Shown here one piece after another: positions 44,852-54,203 of a DNA stretch of 64,000 nucleotides. The translations under genes and the position numbers were made by a program. The notes below the pieces were generated by a model. The model did not search any database. It was given only the letters and a program-made list of their open reading frames with translations, and had not been told where the DNA came from. Source of the DNA: Zestomonas carbonaria. Its GTDB lineage: Bacteria; Pseudomonadota; Gammaproteobacteria; Pseudomonadales; Pseudomonadaceae. The stretch lies in contig NZ_CAJFCI010000059.1 in NCBI RefSeq assembly GCF_904061905.1, positions 1-64,000 of the forward strand. Reading direction: 5' to 3'. Within the stretch, counting starts at the first letter, position 1. Each line of letters starts with the position of its first letter.

Positions 44852-47018
44852 GGCTGGGCTCCGGTGCGGGCAGCGGCGGTAGCGGCGAATTGGGATCGAG
44901 CAGCGAGGTGCGGATGAAGTGCAGGTAGCTCAGCACACGACGCACCGGCGCCTGTTCGAAGTGCAGTTCGTAGGGTTCCGCGGCGGCCTGGGCGCGGTCG
45001 ATGGCGTGCTGCACGGCGTTCAGCGCGCGCTGGCGGTTGTCCGCGCTGGGCTGCACGAACAGGCGGATCAGCGCGCGGCCGAGCACGCGGGTGGCGCGGC
45101 GCCAGGGCGCGTTATCGGCATAGGCGGGGGCGTCCGGCAGTTCATCCTGCTCGCGGCGCAGTTCGATCACCGCATGGCCGGCCTCCAGCACCAGGAACAT
45201 CCAGCGCAGCAGGTTGTGCTGGGCCGCCGGGCTGCTGGAGGCCAGGCCGTAGGCCTGCACCACCAGGTCGCGGGTGCCGCTCTCGAAGCCGGTCACCAGG
45301 TTCTGCGCCGGGGCGCTGACCGCGTGGACGATCCGCCGGCGCAGGTCGTTCTCCAGGCGGCGCCACATCCACGGCGCGTTGGGCGGCAGGACCACGGCGA
45401 TCACCGCGGCGGAGATGATCATCGATAGCAGCAGGGCGATGTAGTTGTTGATCAGCCCGGACGGGTCGAACACCGTATGGTTGGCCGGCAGCGCGCCGAT
45501 GCAGAAGAAGATCAGCAGGCCGGGCCCGTAGCCGGCCCAGCGCGGCCGGGTGCTGAGGAAGGCGCCGAGGACGAACACCGGCGCGATCACCAGGCAGAGC
45601 ATCACGAAACCATCGATGCGCGGCAGCACGAACAGGCCGACGAAGATGCCGAGCACCGCGGCCAGGGCGGTGCCGCCGGCCATCTGCATGGCGGTGTGCG
45701 GCGGGTTCGGCGAGGACGACACCAGCGCCAGAATGGCCACCGCGTTGAGGGCGAACATGCCGCCGCTGGGCCAGGCAGTGACGATCCAGAAGGTACCGAA
45801 CAGCAGCACCACCATCCCGGTGCGCAGGCCGGCGATCACCGATGCCAGCAGGTTGGCCTTGGGCGTGAAGTCCTGCTCCCACTGCTCGCGCTCGTGGCGG
45901 TGGGCGCTCAGCGAGGCATGGGTCAGGGCGTAGTCGTGCAGATCGTCGACCAGCCGGTAGAGCAGTTCGGCGGCGCTGTCGAAGTCGAGCAGGGCGTCGC
46001 CGTGGTCTTCGCCGAGTTGGGCGCGGGCCATGCGGATGGCGGCGCGCACTTCCTGGCGCAGCCGTTCCAGGCGTTCGGCCAGGCGACCGGCATCGTCCAC
46101 CGTGAGTGGGCGGTCGCGCAGCGTTTCGAGAATTTCCTCGAGCGGCGCCAGGCAGGGGCGGATGGCCGCCAGCAGGTCTTCCCGGCTCTGGCCGAGCAAG
46201 CGTTCGCGCAACTGGTGGAGGGCGTGGAAGCGCGTGGTGAGGGTCATGAACTCGCTGTTCAGGCGTGCCAGGCGGCGGCTGCGCAGGCGGGTGTGCGGGT
46301 CCTCGAAGGCGCCGGCGGTGCGCATCGCTTCCAGGCCGACCGCTTCGCTGGAGAAGCGCACGTTGCCGGCGACGAAGGCGTTGCGGTCGAGCTTGCGGCG
46401 CAGGCCATCGAGCATGAAGCCGGCGAAGGCGCCGAAGCGCAGGTAGAGCGCGTTGCGCATCGCCGCGGTGGTGGTCTGCGGCAGCAGCACGGCGCTGACC
46501 AGGGTCGAGCAGCCGACCGCCAGGCTGATTTCCAGCAACCGCCAGATCGCCTGCATGAAGGCGGCTTCCGGCTGGGTGGTGGCGGGAATGCCGATCAGCG
46601 TGGCGGTGTAGCCGGCCAGCACGCAGGCGTAGGCGCGGAAGTCGCGGTAGCGCGCGGCGCCGGCGGTACACAGGCCGATCCAGATCGCCGCGCTGAGCAG
46701 GAACAGCACGCGCTCCTGGGCGAACAGGGCGACCAGCACGATCATCACGGACAGGCCGATCAGCGAGCCGATCAGGCGGTAGAAGCTCTTGGCGAACACC
46801 TGGCCGCTCTGCGGCTGCATGACGATGAACACGGTGACGCAGGCGGTGCTCGGCTGCGGCAGCTCCAGGCGCATGGCCAGCCACAGGGTGAGGAAGGCGG
46901 CGCAGAGCACCTTGGCGATGTAGATCCAGGTCAGTCCGTCGCTGCGCGCCCATTCGTAGAACGCGCGGCGCAGCGCGTCGAGGCCGGGCAGGGCGGGGGA
47001 CAGGTAGAGGCCCTTCAT
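44841..47018 (-). CDS. FUSC family efflux permease (AaeB-like)
   Basis: This 725-residue protein has the FUSC fold: two sets of membrane helices (about 35-180 and 370-510) around a large cytoplasmic helical domain. N-terminal motif VCAAFLTLWLAMRLELPQPS and the segment MQPQSGQVFAKSFYRLIGSLIG are typical of AaeB and aromatic acid exporters. It is likely the inner-membrane pump of the operon. The aromatic-acid substrate is inferred from the family. Confidence 0.9.
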   Translation of the reverse strand: MKGLYLSPALPGLDALRRAFYEWARSDGLTWIYIAKVLCAAFLTLWLAMRLELPQPSTACVTVFIVMQPQSGQVFAKSFYRLIGSLIGLSVMIVLVALFAQERVLFLLSAAIWIGLCTAGAARYRDFRAYACVLAGYTATLIGIPATTQPEAAFMQAIWRLLEISLAVGCSTLVSAVLLPQTTTAAMRNALYLRFGAFAGFMLDGLRRKLDRNAFVAGNVRFSSEAVGLEAMRTAGAFEDPHTRLRSRRLARLNSEFMTLTTRFHALHQLRERLLGQSREDLLAAIRPCLAPLEEILETLRDRPLTVDDAGRLAERLERLRQEVRAAIRMARAQLGEDHGDALLDFDSAAELLYRLVDDLHDYALTHASLSAHRHEREQWEQDFTPKANLLASVIAGLRTGMVVLLFGTFWIVTAWPSGGMFALNAVAILALVSSSPNPPHTAMQMAGGTALAAVLGIFVGLFVLPRIDGFVMLCLVIAPVFVLGAFLSTRPRWAGYGPGLLIFFCIGALPANHTVFDPSGLINNYIALLLSMIISAAVIAVVLPPNAPWMWRRLENDLRRRIVHAVSAPAQNLVTGFESGTRDLVVQAYGLASSSPAAQHNLLRWMFLVLEAGHAVIELRREQDELPDAPAYADNAPWRRATRVLGRALIRLFVQPSADNRQRALNAVQHAIDRAQAAAEPYELHFEQAPVRRVLSYLHFIRTSLLDPNSPLPPLPAPEPSHAA

Positions 47019-47019
47019 C

Positions 47020-48519
47020 TCAAGGCTCCCGTACCTGCACGGTCGCCGGTGTCAACCTGGACGGTCGCGGGCTGTCTTTCTCCCCGACCAGGCCGCCGCC
47101 GAGCGCCACGATCAGGTCGGCGCGCGCCGCCAGGCGGGTGGCTTCGACCTTCTGCTGGGTGAGTTGCTGCTGGAACAGGCTGGTCTGTGCGTGCAGCACG
47201 TTGAGGTAGTCGGTCAGGCCGCCGTCGTAGGCTTCCTGGGCGAGCTGGTAGGCGGTGCGCGCGGCTTCGACCGACTGCGCGGCGAGGTGCGCCTGGTGGT
47301 CGGCCGACTTGAGGCGGATGAGCTGGTCGGAGATGTCCTTCAGGGCGACCACCAGGGTCTGGTTGTACTGTGCGACCGCCGCGTCGTAGTCCGCCGAGGA
47401 CTCGCCCAGCTCGCCGCGCAGGCGGCCGCCGTCGAAGATCGGCAGGGTCACCGCCGGGCCGACGGTGTAGTTGAACTTGCTGCCCTTGAAGTATTCCAGC
47501 AGGCCGCCGCCGACGGCGTTGAAGCCGATGCTGGCGAGCAGGTCGACGTTGGGATAGAAGCCGGCGCGGGCCACGTCCACACCCTTGGCCGCAGCGGCGA
47601 CCTTCCAGCGGCTGGCCACCACGTCGGGGCGGCGGCCGAGCAGTTCGGCGGGCAGTTGCGAAGGCAGGCCGGGGGCGGCGCCCAGTTTCAGGCGCGGGCG
47701 TTGCAGGCTGGCACCGGCGCCCGGACCCTGGCCGGCGAGGGCGGCGAGCTGGTTGCGGCTGAGGGCGATGGCTTCTTCCAGGGCGTCGATCTGGCGCTTG
47801 GTCTCCGGGATCGGCACCCGCGCCTGGCTGACCTCGAACTCGGTGCCGAGCCCGCCGGCCAGTTGGCGCTGGGCGAGTTCGAGCATTTCCTGCTGCTGGT
47901 CGAGCATGGCGTGGCCGATGTCGAGCTGGGCGTATTGCAGGGACAGCATCACGTAGGCGCGGACGATGTTGCTCTCCAGTTCCAGTTGCGCCACCCGCGC
48001 CTCGGCGGCGGCCATCTGGGCGAGGTTCCGCGCGCGTTCGCTGTTGCTGCGCTCGCGGCCCCAGAAGTCCAGGGCGTAGCTGAGGCCGATGGCGGCGGTG
48101 TTGTTCCAGGTGGTGGTGTCGGCCAGTTCGCCGGGGCCGTAGAAGTAGTCGGTCGGCCAGTGGTGACGCTGGAGAGTGGCTTGGCCGTTGACCTGCGGCG
48201 CCTCGGCGGCTTCGACCGCGCCGGCCATGGCCAGCGCCTGGCGGATGCGCGCGGAGGCTTCGGCGAGGCTCGGGCTGGTTTGCAGGGCGTTGTCGATCCA
48301 GGCGTCCAGTTGCGGGTCGCCATAGACCGTCCACCAGCGCTCCCGAGGCCAGCCGGCATCGCGGTTGGCGGCCTGGATGGCGGCATCGGTGGCCAACTGG
48401 GCGGCCTCCAGGTGCCGCTCCTGCGGCGCGATGCCGCCGGTGCTCATGCAACCGGCGATTATTGAGAAAACGACAAAGGAACTGACGAAAGCCAGTCCGC
48501 GTTGGAGCTTGGAATGCAC
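47020..48519 (-). CDS. Outer-membrane efflux lipoprotein (OprM/NodT family)
   Basis: This 499-residue outer-membrane factor starts at GTG 48519 with a lipobox in residues 20-24 (IIAGC). It contains the TolC-family pattern (two OEP repeats, e.g. SLAEASARIRQALAMAGA and SYALDFWGRERSN in the first half; VALKDISDQLIRLKSADHQ in the second). Encoding OMF, pump, AaeX and adaptor together gives a complete tripartite exporter. It is the first gene of the operon, whose promoter lies at 48520-48702. Confidence 0.92.
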   Translation of the reverse strand: MHSKLQRGLAFVSSFVVFSIIAGCMSTGGIAPQERHLEAAQLATDAAIQAANRDAGWPRERWWTVYGDPQLDAWIDNALQTSPSLAEASARIRQALAMAGAVEAAEAPQVNGQATLQRHHWPTDYFYGPGELADTTTWNNTAAIGLSYALDFWGRERSNSERARNLAQMAAAEARVAQLELESNIVRAYVMLSLQYAQLDIGHAMLDQQQEMLELAQRQLAGGLGTEFEVSQARVPIPETKRQIDALEEAIALSRNQLAALAGQGPGAGASLQRPRLKLGAAPGLPSQLPAELLGRRPDVVASRWKVAAAAKGVDVARAGFYPNVDLLASIGFNAVGGGLLEYFKGSKFNYTVGPAVTLPIFDGGRLRGELGESSADYDAAVAQYNQTLVVALKDISDQLIRLKSADHQAHLAAQSVEAARTAYQLAQEAYDGGLTDYLNVLHAQTSLFQQQLTQQKVEATRLAARADLIVALGGGLVGEKDSPRPSRLTPATVQVREP

Positions 48520-48627
48520 GCTTGACGTTCCTGGGGAAGTGTTTGGAAAGGCCGTGAAGGCCAGAATCGATGAGGACTATTGTAGAAAGTCGGAAGACGC
48601 GGAATAAGCTGGGCAAAAGGCGATGGT

Positions 48628-48648
48628 TTATTATCGATTCTGTAATAA
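48628..48648. promoter_or_regulatory. Inverted repeat in the efflux/lysR divergent promoter
   Basis: TTATTA (48628-48633) and TAATAA (48643-48648) are exact complements with a 9-bp spacer, and contain a T-N11-A arrangement as in LysR-type operators. The position is 55-75 bp before the lysR ATG and 110-130 bp before the OMF start. Binding by the adjacent LysR protein is inferred. Confidence 0.45.
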
Positions 48649-48702
48649 TCGCCCGGAATGGCTGTGTCACAATTTCGCCATCACGTTCGGACAGAGGTAT
48701 CG

Positions 48703-49680
48703 ATGGACACCCTGCAGGCCATGCGCGCCTTCGTCAGCGTGGCGGAGACCGGCAGTTTCACGGCCGCCGCCAAGCAACTGAATACCACCGTCGCCCAGGT
48801 CTCCCGGGGCGTTTCCGGGTTGGAGACACGCCTGCGCGCCCGTCTGCTCAACCGCACCACCCGGCGCATCGCCCTGACCGAAGCGGGCGAACGCTATCTG
48901 CTGCGCTGCGAGCAGATCCTCGCCTATGTCGAGGATGCCGAGGCCGAGGCCGGCGATGCCCATGCCCGTCCGGCGGGGCGCCTGCGCGTGCATTCGATGA
49001 CCGGCATCGGCCAGCACTATGTGATCCGCGCCATCGCCGAGTACCGCAAGCAGTTCCCCGAGGTGTCGGTGGACCTGACCATGGCCAACCGGGTGCCCGA
49101 CCTGCTCGACGAGGGCTACGACGTGGCCGTGGTGGTGGCGACCGAGTTGCCCGACTCCGGGCTGGTGTCGCGGCGCATCGGCAAGACCTACAGCATCCTC
49201 TGCGCCTCGCCGGACTACCTGGCCAGTCGCGGCCAGCCGAAGGTCCTGGCGGACCTGGCCGAACACGACTGCCTGCGCCTGCTGAGCCCGGTGATGTCGC
49301 TGGACAAGTGGCTGTTCGACGGTCCCTACGGCCAGGAGATGATCGCCCTCGCGCCGTCGCCGTTCCAGGTCAACGTCGGCGACGGCATGACCGAGGCGAT
49401 CCGCTGCGGCATGGGGATCGGCGTGCTGCCGGTGTATTCGGCCATCGCCGGACTACGCGACGGCAGCCTGGTGCGCGTGCTGCCGCACTACCGCATGCAG
49501 CGCCTGAACGTCTACGCGCTGTACCCCTCGCGGCAGTACCTGGACGCGAAGATCAAGACCTGGGTGGAGTTCCTCCACGACCGCTTGCCGACCGCGCTGG
49601 AGGCGGATGAGGAAATCGTCAGCCGCGGTTGCGACGGAAATGGTAAGGCCCGCGCGACAGACGGAGTGAAAGGAGCATGA
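48703..49680 (+). CDS. LysR family transcriptional regulator
   Basis: This 325-residue regulator has an N-terminal HTH (MDTLQAMRAFVSVAETGSFTAAAKQLNTTVAQVSRGVSGLE) and a C-terminal co-factor-binding domain. It is divergent from the efflux operon, the usual position for an AaeR-type activator. The extreme C-terminal tail (KARATDGVKGA) is encoded by the left arm of a long hairpin at 49645-49704. Confidence 0.92.
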   Translation: MDTLQAMRAFVSVAETGSFTAAAKQLNTTVAQVSRGVSGLETRLRARLLNRTTRRIALTEAGERYLLRCEQILAYVEDAEAEAGDAHARPAGRLRVHSMTGIGQHYVIRAIAEYRKQFPEVSVDLTMANRVPDLLDEGYDVAVVVATELPDSGLVSRRIGKTYSILCASPDYLASRGQPKVLADLAEHDCLRLLSPVMSLDKWLFDGPYGQEMIALAPSPFQVNVGDGMTEAIRCGMGIGVLPVYSAIAGLRDGSLVRVLPHYRMQRLNVYALYPSRQYLDAKIKTWVEFLHDRLPTALEADEEIVSRGCDGNGKARATDGVKGA

Positions 49681-49704
49681 CACTCGGTCTGTCGGGCGGG
49701 CCTT
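49645..49704. terminator. Long hairpin overlapping the lysR 3' end
   Basis: AAGGCCCGCGCGACAGACGG AGTG faces CACTCGGTCTGTCGGGCGGG CCTT with two mismatches. The left arm is inside the lysR coding region, the loop covers the stop codon. It is probably the terminator of lysR, possibly an inserted repeat that changed the C-terminus. Confidence 0.6.
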
Positions 49705-49938
49705 GATGGGGGCTGATCCTTCAGCAGGGATATGATTACGCCATCAGTTGTGAAAGTTTCGTGAAAGTTCGAAAAGGCGCCGGTCGATCTTGTCTTCCTG
49801 TGCGTTCGGACACATTCGCGGTGGGTTGATTGGTTTCCCGCGAACGCGGGGACCCAGAAAACAAACATCGCGAACCTTTGACCCGCCCTCCATGGCCGGG
49901 CCTAATACGCTCCCGTATTCCCACTCCAGAACCCCACG

Positions 49939-50829
49939 ATGCCCACTCCACCCGCCGTCCGCCCCAGCATCCTGCACTTGCCTCCGGGCGACTGGGACAC
50001 CGTGCTCGATTGCCTGTGCGCGCATTTTCCGGCGATCGGCCGCGAGACCTGGCTCGGGCGCATGGCGCGTGGGCGGGTGATGGATGGCGATGGCCGGCCG
50101 CTCGGTCCGCAGCATCCATATAAGGAAGGATTGCGGGTGCAGTACTTCCGCGAGGTGGCGAACGAGACGCCGATTCCGTTCGTCGAGGCCATCCTGCACG
50201 TCGACGAGCACCTGGTGGTGGCCGACAAGCCGCACTTCCTGCCGGTGATGCCGGCCGGCGAATACGTCGAGCAGACCCTGCAGGCGCGCCTGACCCGCCG
50301 CCTGGACAATCCGCATCTGGTGCCGCTGCACCGCATCGACCGGCACACCGCCGGCCTGGTGCTGTTCTCCGCCAACCCGGCGAGCCGCGCGCGCTACCAG
50401 GCACTGTTCCGCGAGCGGCGCATCGACAAGCGCTACGAGGCCATCGCCCCGGCGCTGCCCGACCTGGACTTCCCGCTGCGGCGTGCCACCCGGCTGGAGG
50501 CCGGCGAACCGTTCTTCCGCATGCGCGAGGTGGATGGCGAGCCGAACACGGAAACCCAGATCGAAGTGCTCGAACGTCGCGGCGGCTGGTGGCGCTATGC
50601 GCTCTACCCGGTGACCGGCAAGAAGCACCAGTTGCGCGTGCACCTGGCCGCGCTCGGCGCGCCGATCCGCCATGACGGCTTCTATCCCGAACTCATCGAT
50701 CGCCCGGATGCCCCGGACGATTACGACCGGCCGCTGCAACTGCTGGCGCAGGGGCTGTCCTTCAGCGACCCGCTGAGCGGTGAACCGCGCCGCTTCGCCA
50801 GCCGACTGCAACTGGCTTTCCCCTCGTAG
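49939..50829 (+). CDS. RluA-family RNA pseudouridine synthase
   Basis: This 296-residue enzyme carries the RluA catalytic motif PLHRIDRHTAGLVLF with the catalytic Asp, plus the segments VVADKPHFLPVMP and HQLRVHLAALGAPIRHD typical of the family. It isomerises uridine to pseudouridine in rRNA or tRNA; the precise target cannot be told. An N-terminal 70-residue region replaces an S4 domain. The CCCGCGAACGCGGGG hairpin at 49837-49855 lies just upstream. Confidence 0.88.
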   Translation: MPTPPAVRPSILHLPPGDWDTVLDCLCAHFPAIGRETWLGRMARGRVMDGDGRPLGPQHPYKEGLRVQYFREVANETPIPFVEAILHVDEHLVVADKPHFLPVMPAGEYVEQTLQARLTRRLDNPHLVPLHRIDRHTAGLVLFSANPASRARYQALFRERRIDKRYEAIAPALPDLDFPLRRATRLEAGEPFFRMREVDGEPNTETQIEVLERRGGWWRYALYPVTGKKHQLRVHLAALGAPIRHDGFYPELIDRPDAPDDYDRPLQLLAQGLSFSDPLSGEPRRFASRLQLAFPS

Positions 50830-50941
50830 ACCGGGCCGGGCAGCGCTCCGTTTCAACCCATGGAATCTCCGCCGGCCCCTCTGCTGAAGCGCTTCCTGCC
50901 GGCTCTCCGCCCATATTCCTAAAGGAAGTAAAAAAGTTCCC

Positions 50942-50981
50942 CTGTCACATAACATTTTTGTAATGGCAATCTGACTGTCAT
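50942..50981 (+). promoter_or_regulatory. Pho-box-like direct repeats upstream of the porin
   Basis: CTGTCACATAACATTTTTG at 50942-50960 fits two 7-bp PhoB half-sites spaced by 4 bp (CTGTCAC, CATTTTT), and a further CTGTCAT lies at 50975-50981. They are 90-130 bp before the porin ATG. Phosphate-specific porins of Pseudomonas are PhoB-activated, so this is the likely control region. Confidence 0.6.
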
Positions 50982-51069
50982 AACCCGTCGCCAAGATTCC
51001 CCTCCAACACCAACGGCCCAGATGCCCGCGTGTTTTCCGACGCTAAAAGACCAATAGGGGAATCCTTCG

Positions 51070-52392
51070 ATGATCCGTATGCACACCTTCCGTGGTATGG
51101 CCGGTTTCGTGGCCAGCGCCCTGGCTCTCGCCGTGAGCGCCCAGGCCGTCGCCGGTACCGTCACCACCGACGGCGCCGACATCGTTATCAAGACCAAGGG
51201 TGGCCTGGAAGTGGCCACCACTGACAAGGCTTTCGGTTTCAAGGTCGGCGGCCGTCTGCAAGCCGACTACAGCCGCTTCGACGGCTTCTACACCCGCAAC
51301 GGCGACACCGCCGATGCCGCCTATTTCCGCCGTGCCTTCCTCGAGATCGGCGGCGTGGCCTTCACCGACTGGGCCTACCAGATCAACTACGACTTCTCGC
51401 ACAACTCCGGCGATTCGGATAACGGCTACTTCGATGAGGCCTCCATCTCCTACACCGGCTTCAACCCGGTGATCCTGAAGTTCGGTCGCTTCGACCCGGA
51501 GTTCGGTCTGGAGAAGGCCACCAGCTCCAAGTGGGTGACCGCCCTGGAGCGTAACGCCTTCTACGACATCATCGACTGGACCAACGGCCACCAGAACGGC
51601 CAGGGCGCGCAGATCTCCTACGCCTATGACAACCTCGCCTACGTGTCCGCCGGTGCCTTCTCCAAGGACATCGACGACACTGAAGGCGACAGCGTCAAGC
51701 AGTTCAACTTCCGTGGCGTGATCGCGCCGATGGCCGAGGCCGGCAACGTCCTGCACTTTGGTGTGAACTACGCCCAGCGCAGCCTGGACGACGTGGTCGG
51801 TGCCGACGCGCGCTATCGCTCGCGCCTGGGCATGCGTGGCGTGGAAACCAACGGTGGCAACGACGCCAGCGGCGTGGGCACCCGTCCGGTATTCGCCGGC
51901 AGCAACTCCGCCGCCCTGGAATGGGACGACGACAAGGCCTGGGGCCTGGAAGCGGCCTGGGCCATGGGCCCGTTCTCGCTGCAAGGCGAATGGATGAAGC
52001 GTGAAACCGACTCCGCCGGCCCGCAATCCGACCTGGAAGCCGATGGCTTCTACGTCCAGGCCGCCTACACCCTGACCGGCGAATCGCGTGGCTACAAGCT
52101 CGGCCGCTTCGACTCCATCAAGCCGGCCAACAAGCAGATCGGCGCCTGGGAAGTCTACTACCGCTACGACAGCATCTCCGCCGACAACGACGTGGCGCAG
52201 GTTTCCGCCAACTTCACCCGTGAGGCCGACGACACCGAGGCCAAGGTGCACAACCTGGGCGTGAACTGGTACGCCACCGAAGCGGTCAAGGTCAGCGGCA
52301 TGTACACCAAGGTCAAGACCGACAAGGTCACCAACATCAACGGTGACGACGACGGCGACGGCTTCGTGATGCGTCTGCAATACGCCTTCTAA
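51070..52392 (+). CDS. oprO: Polyphosphate/phosphate-selective porin, OprO type
   Basis: This 440-residue precursor has a 28-residue signal peptide (cleavage at AVA|GTVTT) and the OprO/OprP barrel ending MRLQYAF with a C-terminal Phe. In mature numbering, position 62 is Phe (YFRRAF) and position 114 is Asp (FGRFD). These are the OprO residues that favour pyrophosphate; OprP has Tyr at both. The signal peptide also resembles OprO. In P. aeruginosa oprO and oprP are adjacent, but here only one copy is present. It is Pho-regulated by the upstream boxes. Confidence 0.92.
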   Translation: MIRMHTFRGMAGFVASALALAVSAQAVAGTVTTDGADIVIKTKGGLEVATTDKAFGFKVGGRLQADYSRFDGFYTRNGDTADAAYFRRAFLEIGGVAFTDWAYQINYDFSHNSGDSDNGYFDEASISYTGFNPVILKFGRFDPEFGLEKATSSKWVTALERNAFYDIIDWTNGHQNGQGAQISYAYDNLAYVSAGAFSKDIDDTEGDSVKQFNFRGVIAPMAEAGNVLHFGVNYAQRSLDDVVGADARYRSRLGMRGVETNGGNDASGVGTRPVFAGSNSAALEWDDDKAWGLEAAWAMGPFSLQGEWMKRETDSAGPQSDLEADGFYVQAAYTLTGESRGYKLGRFDSIKPANKQIGAWEVYYRYDSISADNDVAQVSANFTREADDTEAKVHNLGVNWYATEAVKVSGMYTKVKTDKVTNINGDDDGDGFVMRLQYAF

Positions 52393-52422
52393 AGCATAAG
52401 CATCGTTGCGCTCCTTTTTCTT

Positions 52423-52448
52423 GCCCCGCCTAGTGCGGGGCTTTTTTT
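52423..52448 (+). terminator. Rho-independent terminator of the porin gene
   Basis: GCCCCGC and GCGGGGC enclose a CTAGT loop and are followed by TTTTTTT. It lies 31 bp after the stop codon. Confidence 0.92.
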
Positions 52449-52461
52449 CGTCTGCAATGCG

Positions 52462-52693
52462 GATGAAGCGGCCCACGGCCGCGAATCGCGCGCATGGCGC
52501 GCTCCTACAGGTCGGCATCGGGGTAGTGTCGTAGGAGCGGCCCATGGCCGCGAATCGCGCGCATGGCGCGCTCCTACAGGTCGGCATCGGGGTAGTGTCG
52601 TAGGAGCGGCCCACGGCCGCGAATCGCGCGCGTGGCGCGCTCCTACAGGTCGGCGTCGGGGTAGTGTCGTAGGAGCGGCCCATGGCCGCGAAT
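52462..52693. repeat. REP array, about 3.5 units of 69 bp
   Basis: GTAGGAGCGG occurs at 52531, 52600 and 52669; a first unit with a changed left end begins at 52462. The period is exactly 69 bp. The hairpin and linker sequences are the same family as at 43.36 and 53.9 kb. It fills most of the gap 52393-52787; the remainder has a TATATT at 52756 that may be a -10 of the next gene. Confidence 0.92.
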
Positions 52694-52787
52694 TGTGTGC
52701 CTGGCGACGGCATCCACCATCTCCCCGATCATCTCGCGGGATCGCCGTTAGAGATATATTGCAGCCTTGCCACCCCGGAATCCCGCC

Positions 52788-53909
52788 ATGCCCGTCCACC
52801 GTATCGACTCCCTGCATGCCGTCGCCCCCGAAGCCTGGGACGCCCTGCTTGCCGAGCCGCAACCCTTCCTGCGCCACGCTTTCCTTTCCGCCCTGGAGGA
52901 CAGCGGCAGCGTCGGCGGGCGCAGCGGCTGGCGTCCGGACCATCGCCTGCTGGTCGAGGGCGGGCGGTTGCTGGCGGCGCTGCCGGCCTACCGGAAGAGC
53001 CATTCCTACGGCGAATACGTGTTCGACCACGGCTGGGCGGACGCCTGCATGCGCGCGGGAATCGCCTACTACCCCAAGCTGCTCGGCGCGGTGCCGTTCA
53101 GCCCGGTGCGCGGGCCGCGCCTGCTGGGCCTGCCGCACGCGGCCGGGCAGTTGCTCGACGAACTGGCGGCGGGTCTGGAAGAGGAAGGGCTGTCCGGCGC
53201 CCACATCAACTTCACCGATGCCCTGGCCGATAGCCTGCTGGGCGATCGGGAGGGCTGGCTGGAACGGCTTGGCTGCCAGTTCCACTGGCACAATCGCGGC
53301 TACCGGGATTTCCAGGACTTCCTCGACACCCTGGCCTCGCGCAAGCGCAAGCAACTGCGCAAGGAGCGCGAGCAGGTGGCCGGGCAGGGCATCGACTTCG
53401 ACTGGCGCGAGGGACGTGAGCTGAGCGAGGCGGAGTGGGATTTCGTCTATGCCTGCTACGCCAATACCTACCACGTGCGCGGCCAGTTGCCGTACCTGGC
53501 GCGCAGCTTCTTCAGCCTGCTGGCCGAGCGCATGCCCGAGGCGATCCGCGTGGTGCTGGCCCGCCAGGGCTCACGGCCGGTGGCCATGGCCTTCAGCCTG
53601 GTGGACGGCGAAAGCTTCTACGGCCGCTACTGGGGCTGCCTGGCCGAGTTCGACCGGCTGCATTTCGAGACCTGCTTCTACCAGGGCATGGACTACGCCA
53701 TCGCCCACGGCCTGCGCCGCTTCGACGCCGGCGCCCAGGGCGAGCACAAGCTGATCCGTGGCTTCGAACCGGAGATCACCCGCTCCTGGCACTACCTCAC
53801 CCACCCCGGCCTGCGCGCGGCGGTGGCCGAGTTCCTGGAGCAGGAACGCCACGGCGTGCGTGGCTATGCCGAGGAAGCGTGGGAGTTGTTGCCGTATCGG
53901 CAGGGTTGA
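52788..53909 (+). CDS. FemAB-like GNAT family protein (PF04339/DUF482 type)
   Basis: This 373-residue protein has the DUF482 pattern: PFLRHAFLSALEDSGSVGGRSGW at the N-terminus, FHWHNRGYRDFQDFLDTLASRKRKQLRKER, then a GNAT-like C-terminal core including GRYWGCLAEFDRLHFETCFYQGMDYAI. It probably transfers an aminoacyl or acetyl group. The start at 52788 is chosen from the family N-terminus; an upstream GTG/ATG at 52767 is possible. The gene is directly flanked by two REP arrays. Confidence 0.85.
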   Translation: MPVHRIDSLHAVAPEAWDALLAEPQPFLRHAFLSALEDSGSVGGRSGWRPDHRLLVEGGRLLAALPAYRKSHSYGEYVFDHGWADACMRAGIAYYPKLLGAVPFSPVRGPRLLGLPHAAGQLLDELAAGLEEEGLSGAHINFTDALADSLLGDREGWLERLGCQFHWHNRGYRDFQDFLDTLASRKRKQLRKEREQVAGQGIDFDWREGRELSEAEWDFVYACYANTYHVRGQLPYLARSFFSLLAERMPEAIRVVLARQGSRPVAMAFSLVDGESFYGRYWGCLAEFDRLHFETCFYQGMDYAIAHGLRRFDAGAQGEHKLIRGFEPEITRSWHYLTHPGLRAAVAEFLEQERHGVRGYAEEAWELLPYRQG

Positions 53910-53913
53910 TCCC

Positions 53914-54196
53914 ACGAATCGCGCGCGTGGCGCGCTCCTACAGGTCGGCGTCGGGGTAGTGTCGTAGGAGCGGCCCATGGCCGCGAATCGCGCGCGTGGC
54001 GCGCTCCTACAGGTCGGCGTCGGGGGAGTGTTTTGTAGGAGCGGCCCATGGCCGCGAATCGCGCGCATGGCGCGCTCCTACAGGTCGGCATCGGGGTAGT
54101 GTTGTAGGAGCGGCCCATGGCCGCGAATCGCGCGCGTGGCGCGCTCCTACAGGTCGGCACTGGGGCCGTGTTTGTAGGAGCGGCCCATGGCCGCGA
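53914..54196. repeat. REP array, about four units of 69-71 bp, abutting the RAYT gene
   Basis: GTAGGAGCGG occurs at 53964, 54035, 54104 and 54174. The array ends with a half-unit (GGCCCATGGCCGCG, to 54196), 8 bp before the stop codon of the transposase gene at 54204. The first unit begins directly after the stop codon of the FemAB-like gene. Confidence 0.92.
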
Positions 54197-54203
54197 TCCC
54201 GCC

